A stretch of 27,453 nucleotides of DNA from an uncultured Bacilli bacterium. Lineage in GTDB: Bacteria; Bacillota_I; Bacilli_A; RF39; UBA660. The stretch is taken from positions 1-27,453 of the forward strand of contig CALVQP010000003.1 in the NCBI GenBank assembly GCA_944358225.1, in the 5' to 3' direction. This document shows positions 22,887 to 27,453 of the stretch, piece by piece. Both the position numbers and the translations under genes were made by a program. The notes below the pieces were generated by a model. The model was not told where the DNA came from and did not search any database. It saw only the letters and a list, made by a program, of their open reading frames with translations. The first letter of the stretch is position 1. Each line of letters starts with the position of its first letter.

Positions 22887-23100
22887 AGAAAACAGGGAAG
22901 ATGTTTTTTAGTATTTAATTAGAAACCTAATTTAGAGATTAAGTATCGTGCTGAAATTACTTAAAGTAGCCTAATTAAAGAAATTCAGACATCAGAGTTT
23001 TATCGTGTTAAGAGCGTTAATCTTATATAAGAGCTAGTTATTCTAGAATTAGGGTGGTACCGCGGAATTTATTTTCGTCCCTTAGTTTTAGAATTTTTTT
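22887..23100 (+). promoter_or_regulatory. T-box leader, phenylalanine-specific
   Basis: Senses uncharged tRNA-Phe and lets transcription continue into pheST. The T-box sequence AGGGTGGTACCGCG is at 23051-23064. The stem I base pairs 22900-22904 (GATGT) with 22989-22993 (ACATC), and the expected specifier position just before the 3' arm holds TTC (22984-22986), a Phe codon followed by A. The competing terminator pairs 23041-23054 with 23079-23093 (some G-U pairs and a bulge) and ends in seven T at 23094-23100. Promoter, specifier and downstream gene agree, so the assignment is strong. Confidence 0.95.
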
Positions 23101-23113
23101 ATGGAGGAAAGTT

Positions 23114-24163
23114 ATGCAAAGTAATTTAGAAAATTTAAAAATAGAAATTCAAAATGCACTAAAAAACACATCCTGCTTACAAGATGTTATTGATCTAAAG
23201 GGTAAATATTTAAGTAAGAAAGGACCAATAAATGAATTAACTCAACATTTAAAAAATTTACCTGTAGAAGACAAAAAAGAATTCGGCAAACTTTTAAACG
23301 GTCTAAAAACAGAAGTCAACAGTTTATTTGATGAAAAAATAAATTATTACAATACTTTAGCTTTAAATCAAAAATTAGCTGCTGAAAGTATCGATGTAAC
23401 CTTACCAGCAACTAAAATTTCTGTTGGAGCTCCTAGTATTTTAGAACATTTAATTGAAGAAGTAGAAGAAGTCTTTATGTCAATGGGATATGACGTTGTA
23501 GATGGTCCAGAGATAGAAGAAGATAAATACAATTTTGAGCTTCTTAATATTCCCAAAGGTCATCCTGCTCGTGATGCTCAAGATACTTTTTATATTGAAG
23601 ATGAAAAAATACTTTTGCGTAGTCAAACCTCGCCGGTTCAAATTCGAACTATGCTAGCATCTACTAACAAAGAACCAATTAGGATGATTTGTCCTGGTAA
23701 AACATATCGTCGTGATGCCGATGATGCTACTCATTCTCATCAATTTATGCAAATTGAAGGTTTACTTGTAGATAAAAACATAAGTTTATCGGATTTAAAA
23801 GGAACTTTTGATGTAATTGCAAAAAAATTATTTGGTGAAAATACTAAAACTCGTTTTAGACCAAGTTATTATCAATTTACAGAGCCATCAGTAGAAACTG
23901 ATATATCTTGCTTTTCCTGTCAAGGTAAAGGGTGCTCATTATGCAAAAATACGGGTTGGATAACTGTTAGTGGAGCGGGAATGGTACATCCTAATGTTTT
24001 AAAAAACTGCGGTTATGACCCTAAGGAGTATTCTGGTTTTGCTTTTGGCTTTGGTGCTGAAAGATTGGCAATGTTAAAATACGGTATTAGTGATTGTCGT
24101 GTATTTTATCAAACTGATTTAAGGGAAGTAAAAACTTTTGATAGAAGGGAAGAAGCAAAATGA
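23114..24163 (+). CDS. pheS: Phenylalanine-tRNA ligase alpha subunit
   Basis: Catalytic subunit of the alpha2-beta2 enzyme that charges tRNA-Phe. 349 residues from ATG 23114, with GGAGGA 5 bases upstream; the frame is open further up only because it runs through the T-box. N-terminal coiled-coil arm (about 1-90), then class II motifs: PEIEEDKYNFELLNIPKGHPARD (motif 1 to substrate region), RMICPGKTYRRDADDATHSH (motif 2), GFGAERLAMLKYGISD (motif 3). A CxxC..CxxC-like knuckle (CFSCQGKGCSLC, about 286-297) precedes GAGMVHPNVL. The stop overlaps the pheT start (ATGA). Confidence 0.97.
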   Translation: MQSNLENLKIEIQNALKNTSCLQDVIDLKGKYLSKKGPINELTQHLKNLPVEDKKEFGKLLNGLKTEVNSLFDEKINYYNTLALNQKLAAESIDVTLPATKISVGAPSILEHLIEEVEEVFMSMGYDVVDGPEIEEDKYNFELLNIPKGHPARDAQDTFYIEDEKILLRSQTSPVQIRTMLASTNKEPIRMICPGKTYRRDADDATHSHQFMQIEGLLVDKNISLSDLKGTFDVIAKKLFGENTKTRFRPSYYQFTEPSVETDISCFSCQGKGCSLCKNTGWITVSGAGMVHPNVLKNCGYDPKEYSGFAFGFGAERLAMLKYGISDCRVFYQTDLREVKTFDRREEAK

Positions 24164-26526
24164 TAAATTTAGACTGGGTTAAAGATTATATAGATTTATC
24201 CGATCAAGATCTTAAAGAATTAGCAGTTAAAATTACTAAAGCCGGAATCAATATTGAAAAAGTAATCCAAAATCGCTTAGATAATTTAGTAATAGGTAAA
24301 GTATTAACTTGTAAGCCTCATCCTGATAGTGACCATTTAAATATTTGTGAAGTTGATATTAAAACTCAGATTATCCAAATAGTCTGCGGAGCATCTAATG
24401 TTAAAGCCGGTATTAAAGTCATCGTAGCTTTGCCAGGATGCATTTTACCAGGAAATTTTGAAATTAAAAAAAGTAATATTCGTAATCAAGAATCCAATGG
24501 TATGATTTGTGCTTTATTTGAATTAGGAATAGAAGAAAAAAATGAAGAAAATTATAATAAAGGCATTCATGTAATAACTGAAGATGTAAAAATCGGTACC
24601 GATGCTAATGAATATTTAAATACCAATACTACTTTATATGAATTAGATATTCATAAACATCGCAATAATGACTGTTATTATCATATTGGTTTTGCTTATG
24701 AAATAGCGTGTATTTTAAATCGTAAAGTTGTTTTACCAAACGATAATTATCAGGAAATACCTCAAAATATTAATGACTTGATGACTTTAGAAGTAATAAC
24801 TCCAAAATGTCCCTATTATTTAGGAAAAATGGTTAAAGATATTCAAATAAAACCATCTCCTGATTTTATTCAAAAACGTTTAATGTCTGTAGGATTACGT
24901 CCAATTAATAACGTTGTTGATATATCTAATTATGTAATGCTTGAATATGGTCAACCGCTTCACTTTTTTGATTATGCTAAATTGGGCAATAAAGTGCTTG
25001 TTAGAGATGCTAAAAATCAAGAAAAAATTACTACTTTAGATAAACAACAAAGAGTATTAAATGAAAATGACATTGTAGTTACAAACGGTAGTGTGCCAGT
25101 ATGCGTTGCTGGAGTAATGGGAGGAGAAAACACGGAAGTTGATGAAAATACTCAAACTATATTTATAGAAAGTGCCATTTTTGATTCTGTAAGTATTCGC
25201 ACCACCGCTAACAAACTTAATCTACCAAGCGAAGCATCGATTAGATATGGTAAAGGCTTATCTTATGAATATACTAATAAAGCTATAAATAGAGCTTGTC
25301 ATCTTCTAGAAAAATATGCCAATGCTAAAGTTTTAAGTGGTAAATTAGTATATGATAAAATAGATAAAACTTTAAAACACGTCCAATTTAAAACTAGTCA
25401 AATTAATAGTCTTTTGGGAATTACCTTAAGCGATGTTGACGTAGAAACAGAACTAAATAGATTGGATTTTAAATATACTTTGCAAGATGGAATCTTTGAT
25501 TGTGAAATACCAGCTAGAAGATTAGATATTGATCCTAATATTAATGACATTGCTGAAGAAATAGGTAGATTATATGGTTATCATAATTTAAAATCAACTC
25601 TACCAAGTATCCCAACAAGACGCGGAGTATATGTTAAGGATGTTAAATTACGTAAGCAAATATCTAAAAGACTTAGAACGTTAGGTTTAAATGAAACTAA
25701 AACTTATACTTTAATTAGTCCTTCTATGGCCAAATTGTTCAGGTATGAAGATAAAAACCAAATAACTCTACCAAATCCTATGAGTATAGATAAGTCGATT
25801 ATTAGAACAACACTCTTACCATCCTTATTAAAAGTATATGAATATAATAAAGCTCGAAAAGTACCAGACATATTTTTATACGAGATAGCCAAAACTTACG
25901 ACGTTAATTATCAAGAAGAAAGTAAAATTGCTATATTAATGCAAGGGAATTATATCCAAAATTCTTGGTTACATAATAATGTCAAATGTGACTTCTTCTT
26001 AATAAAAGGAATTATTGAAAATATTCTAGATTACTTGGGATTTAAAAATCGTTATACTTTTATTAAAGAAAGTATTCCTGATTTTCATCCTGGAATAAGT
26101 GCTAAAATATTACTAGATCGTGAAAAAATAGGGGTAGTAGGTAAAATACACCCCCAACATAATCAAGATGATATCTTTATGTGTGAATTATCTATGAGTA
26201 AAATATATAATAAATCTATAAAACCTTTAAAATATAAAGAGACTTCTAAATTTCCACAAATTATTAAAGATGTTGCCTTTGTTGTTGATAAAAATACTCA
26301 AAGCGAAGATATAAAAAGACAAATTCAAAAATTTGGTGGGCGCCTACTTACTAATATAGAAGTATTTGATGTTTACGAATTAAAAGAAGAAAATAAAAAA
26401 TCAATTGCTTTTAAACTTACTTTTCAAGATCCTTCTAGAACTTTAACAGAAGAAGAAGTACTAAATATTTTTAATAAGATTATAATTGATATAGAAAACA
26501 ATCTAGATGCCAAGCTAAGAAATTAA
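24160..26526 (+). CDS. pheT: Phenylalanine-tRNA ligase beta subunit
   Basis: Editing and tRNA-binding subunit of the same enzyme. 788 residues, near the usual ~800. In order: tRNA-binding OB domain (about 40-150, CKPHPDSDHLNICEVDI, VCGASNVKAG), B3/B4 editing domain (about 210-390, RPINNVVDISNYVMLEYGQP and LHFFDYAKL), B5 domain (about 400-480, IPARRLDIDPNINDIAEEIG followed by RLYGYHNL), the catalytic-like core domain, and the C-terminal anticodon-binding FDX-ACB domain (about 695-788, SKFPQIIKDVAFVVD). Coupled to pheS by a 4-base overlap and controlled by the T-box. No truncation. Confidence 0.97.
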   Translation: MINLDWVKDYIDLSDQDLKELAVKITKAGINIEKVIQNRLDNLVIGKVLTCKPHPDSDHLNICEVDIKTQIIQIVCGASNVKAGIKVIVALPGCILPGNFEIKKSNIRNQESNGMICALFELGIEEKNEENYNKGIHVITEDVKIGTDANEYLNTNTTLYELDIHKHRNNDCYYHIGFAYEIACILNRKVVLPNDNYQEIPQNINDLMTLEVITPKCPYYLGKMVKDIQIKPSPDFIQKRLMSVGLRPINNVVDISNYVMLEYGQPLHFFDYAKLGNKVLVRDAKNQEKITTLDKQQRVLNENDIVVTNGSVPVCVAGVMGGENTEVDENTQTIFIESAIFDSVSIRTTANKLNLPSEASIRYGKGLSYEYTNKAINRACHLLEKYANAKVLSGKLVYDKIDKTLKHVQFKTSQINSLLGITLSDVDVETELNRLDFKYTLQDGIFDCEIPARRLDIDPNINDIAEEIGRLYGYHNLKSTLPSIPTRRGVYVKDVKLRKQISKRLRTLGLNETKTYTLISPSMAKLFRYEDKNQITLPNPMSIDKSIIRTTLLPSLLKVYEYNKARKVPDIFLYEIAKTYDVNYQEESKIAILMQGNYIQNSWLHNNVKCDFFLIKGIIENILDYLGFKNRYTFIKESIPDFHPGISAKILLDREKIGVVGKIHPQHNQDDIFMCELSMSKIYNKSIKPLKYKETSKFPQIIKDVAFVVDKNTQSEDIKRQIQKFGGRLLTNIEVFDVYELKEENKKSIAFKLTFQDPSRTLTEEEVLNIFNKIIIDIENNLDAKLRN

Positions 26527-26557
26527 AAAACGGAAAAGAGCAATCTATCCGTTTTTT
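26525..26557. terminator. Bidirectional terminator between pheT and the convergent membrane-protein gene
   Basis: A 10-bp stem pairs 26525-26534 (AAAAAACGGA) with 26548-26557 (TCCGTTTTTT) around a 13-base loop. T-runs are present on both strands. Confidence 0.8.
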
Positions 26558-26939
26558 ATATACTTATTTCTTTACTATCTTCATCATAATCACATTTTAA
26601 ATATACTTTAACGCGATTATTTCGTAATCGAGCATAACTCGCTTTATGATCACAGTTATTTCCATTTTCATCAATGAAATCAATTAACATTTTATGATCA
26701 ATCATTTCTTTTAAAGTAATTTTTTCATCAGTAGCAAGTTCATTGTTTTTATAATATGCTGTAGCTACACTAAGCATTGTATTTAAGTTATCTTCCAAAA
26801 AGCTATTAGTTTTTGTTTTTGGTTTAGCATTTAGTACAAAAAAGATTACGACAAGAATAATGATTCCTATAATAATTATTATTCCCAATTTTTTTAAAGC
26901 ACTGGACCAATCATAGCGATATTCACTTTTTTCGTACAT
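26556..26939 (-). CDS. Single-pass membrane protein with a small paired-cysteine outer domain, unknown function
   Basis: 127 residues from ATG 26939 (AGAGGTGG 6 bases upstream); the longer frame from 26993 would include the promoter and is rejected. Residues 1-17 are charged and cytosolic; 18-37 are one very hydrophobic helix (LGIIIIIGIIILVVIFFVLN); 38-127 would lie outside. The outer part has a helix (NTMLSVATAYYKNN), the pattern ITLKEMIDHKMLIDFIDENG, then C96 and C116 on neighbouring predicted strands (NNCDHKASY, VYLKCDYDEDSKEI), able to form a disulfide. From memory, similar ITLKxMIDKKL...GxxCD...KxYLKC domains recur in uncultured gut Firmicutes without a named function. It does not look like a pilin, which has its helix at the very N-terminus after a prepilin site. 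Confidence 0.8.
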   Translation of the reverse strand: MYEKSEYRYDWSSALKKLGIIIIIGIIILVVIFFVLNAKPKTKTNSFLEDNLNTMLSVATAYYKNNELATDEKITLKEMIDHKMLIDFIDENGNNCDHKASYARLRNNRVKVYLKCDYDEDSKEISI

Positions 26940-26964
26940 GATAGCCACCTCTTTTTCAGTATGT

Positions 26965-26993
26965 ATACTACTATATTTGCAAGCTTTTGTCAA
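26965..26993 (-). promoter_or_regulatory. Promoter of the single-pass membrane-protein gene
   Basis: On the minus strand: TTGACA (26993-26988), 17-bp spacer, TAGTAT (26970-26965). It interlocks with the ssrA promoter on the other strand. An inverted repeat AGTAT-GT-ATACT (26958-26969) covers its -10 and presumed start. Confidence 0.65.
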
Positions 26994-27005
26994 TTATGGT
27001 ATAAT
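26977..27005 (+). promoter_or_regulatory. Promoter of ssrA
   Basis: TTGCAA (26977-26982), 17-bp spacer, TGG-TATAAT with a perfect extended -10 (-10 hexamer 27000-27005). The expected start at about 27012 is just before the mature 5' end of tmRNA at 27015. This is the strongest-looking promoter in the window. Confidence 0.8.
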
Positions 27006-27014
27006 TAACTTCAC

Positions 27015-27382
27015 GGGGTAGCATGGTTTCGACAGAATATGTATAACTATGGTTGCAAGTGGTAGACATACCTTAAATGTATTTTAAAATTAAATGATGA
27101 AACTAATAATGGTTTCGCTTCTTTTGCTCCAGTAGCAGCCTAGTATAATTGGTATAGAAGCACTTCTTGTTAATTGTTCTTAGGAATTAATTAAGAGGTT
27201 TATATTAACTAAGATATAGTATTTTAATTGTCTATGTTAAAATATTGAATACTAAATAGACTATGTTATTAAAATTGGTGCGTTAGATCCGATTTAATAA
27301 CTAAATTTAATTCTAACTAAACTTGTAGTAACTATAGATTATAGTATTTTGGACAGGAGTTCGACTCTCCTCTACTCCACCA
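27015..27382 (+). ncRNA. ssrA: Transfer-messenger RNA (tmRNA)
   Basis: Rescues stalled ribosomes and tags the incomplete protein for proteolysis, with SmpB. The 5' end GGGGTAGCATGGTTTCGACA and the 3' end with T-arm GGAGTTCGACTCTCC, acceptor strand CTACTCC (27372-27378), discriminator A and encoded CCA (27380-27382) are diagnostic; the acceptor pairs with 27015-27021. The tag reading frame ends at TAG 27141-27143 and reads ...DETNNGFASFAPVAA; if the resume codon is AAA at 27087 the tag is KLNDETNNGFASFAPVAA, but the exact first residue is uncertain. Length 368 including CCA. Confidence 0.96.
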
Positions 27383-27422
27383 TTGGGAAATCTGTTCGAA
27401 CTATTCGAACTTTTGATATAGG

Positions 27423-27449
27423 AATCAATCAGAAATGATTGATTTTTTC
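27423..27449 (+). terminator. Terminator of ssrA
   Basis: A perfect 9-bp stem pairs 27423-27431 (AATCAATCA) with 27436-27444 (TGATTGATT) around the loop GAAA, then T to 27448. About 40 bases downstream of the tmRNA CCA. Confidence 0.85.
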
Positions 27450-27453
27450 GTTT

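Noticed and set aside
23054..23113. N-terminal extension of PheS from the start codon at 23054
   Set aside because: It reads through the T-box and terminator. The ATG at 23114 has the ribosome-binding site and the normal PheS N-terminus.
23101..23124. Seven-codon frame ATG to TAA overlapping the pheS ribosome-binding site
   Set aside because: No ribosome-binding site of its own, and the ATG lies directly at the end of the terminator T-run. Looks fortuitous.
26940..26993. Extended N-terminus (MTKACKYSSIHTEKEVAI) for the single-pass membrane protein
   Set aside because: It would be encoded inside the TTGACA-TAGTAT promoter, and the inner ATG has AGAGGTGG at ideal spacing.
1..27453. CRISPR arrays, insertion sequences, prophage genes, toxin-antitoxin pairs, tRNA or rRNA genes
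   Set aside because: I looked for direct-repeat arrays, transposase motifs, integrases and tRNA-like folds and saw none except the tRNA-like ends of tmRNA. The window looks like stable core chromosome.

Overview
The window is an AT-rich (roughly one third G+C by eye), gene-dense piece of a Firmicutes chromosome. TGA is used as a normal stop (secY, pheS, galU) and tryptophan is TGG, so this is the standard bacterial code and not the Mycoplasma code. The lineage markers are a zinc-type S14, a Spo0A response regulator, a Phe T-box leader, a Bacilli-type S10-spc-alpha gene order and no rpmD (L30). I infer an uncultured Bacilli lineage with a small, Mollicutes-like genome (RF39/RFN20-type gut bacteria or a relative). 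This is inference from gene content, not a phylogeny.

Layout. Positions 1-4324 carry central glycolysis: the 3' part of pgk, tpiA overlapping it, a separate spo0A unit between two terminators, then gpmI. A structured leader RNA (about 4396-4505) opens a 29-gene transcription unit (4522-18414) that follows S10 - spc - alpha order: rpsJ rplC rplD rplW rplB rpsS rplV rpsC rplP rpmC rpsQ rplN rplX rplE rpsN rpsH rplF rplR rpsE rplO secY adk map infA rpmJ rpsM rpsK rpoA rplQ. The unit ends in a hairpin built into the last codons of rplQ. It supplies ribosomal proteins, the Sec channel, adenylate kinase, methionine aminopeptidase, IF1 and the RNA polymerase alpha subunit.

The right part is a set of short independent units: an unknown small protein convergent with rplQ (minus strand); a divergent operon for a 736-residue coiled-coil protein of unknown function plus a small DUF1292-like protein; rubrerythrin; galU (minus strand); a Phe-specific T-box followed by pheS-pheT; a small single-pass membrane protein (minus strand) whose promoter interlocks with that of the tmRNA gene ssrA; and the ssrA terminator at the right edge.

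The ribosomal block is ordinary. The parts most worth a second look are the coiled-coil operon (18.8-21.3 kb), the single-pass membrane protein with a paired-cysteine outer domain, the interlocked ssrA promoter, a recurrent TTGC-type -35 element, Spo0A placed among glycolysis genes, unusual active-site residues in PGK and TPI, and an apparent reading-frame break in pgk at the left edge.
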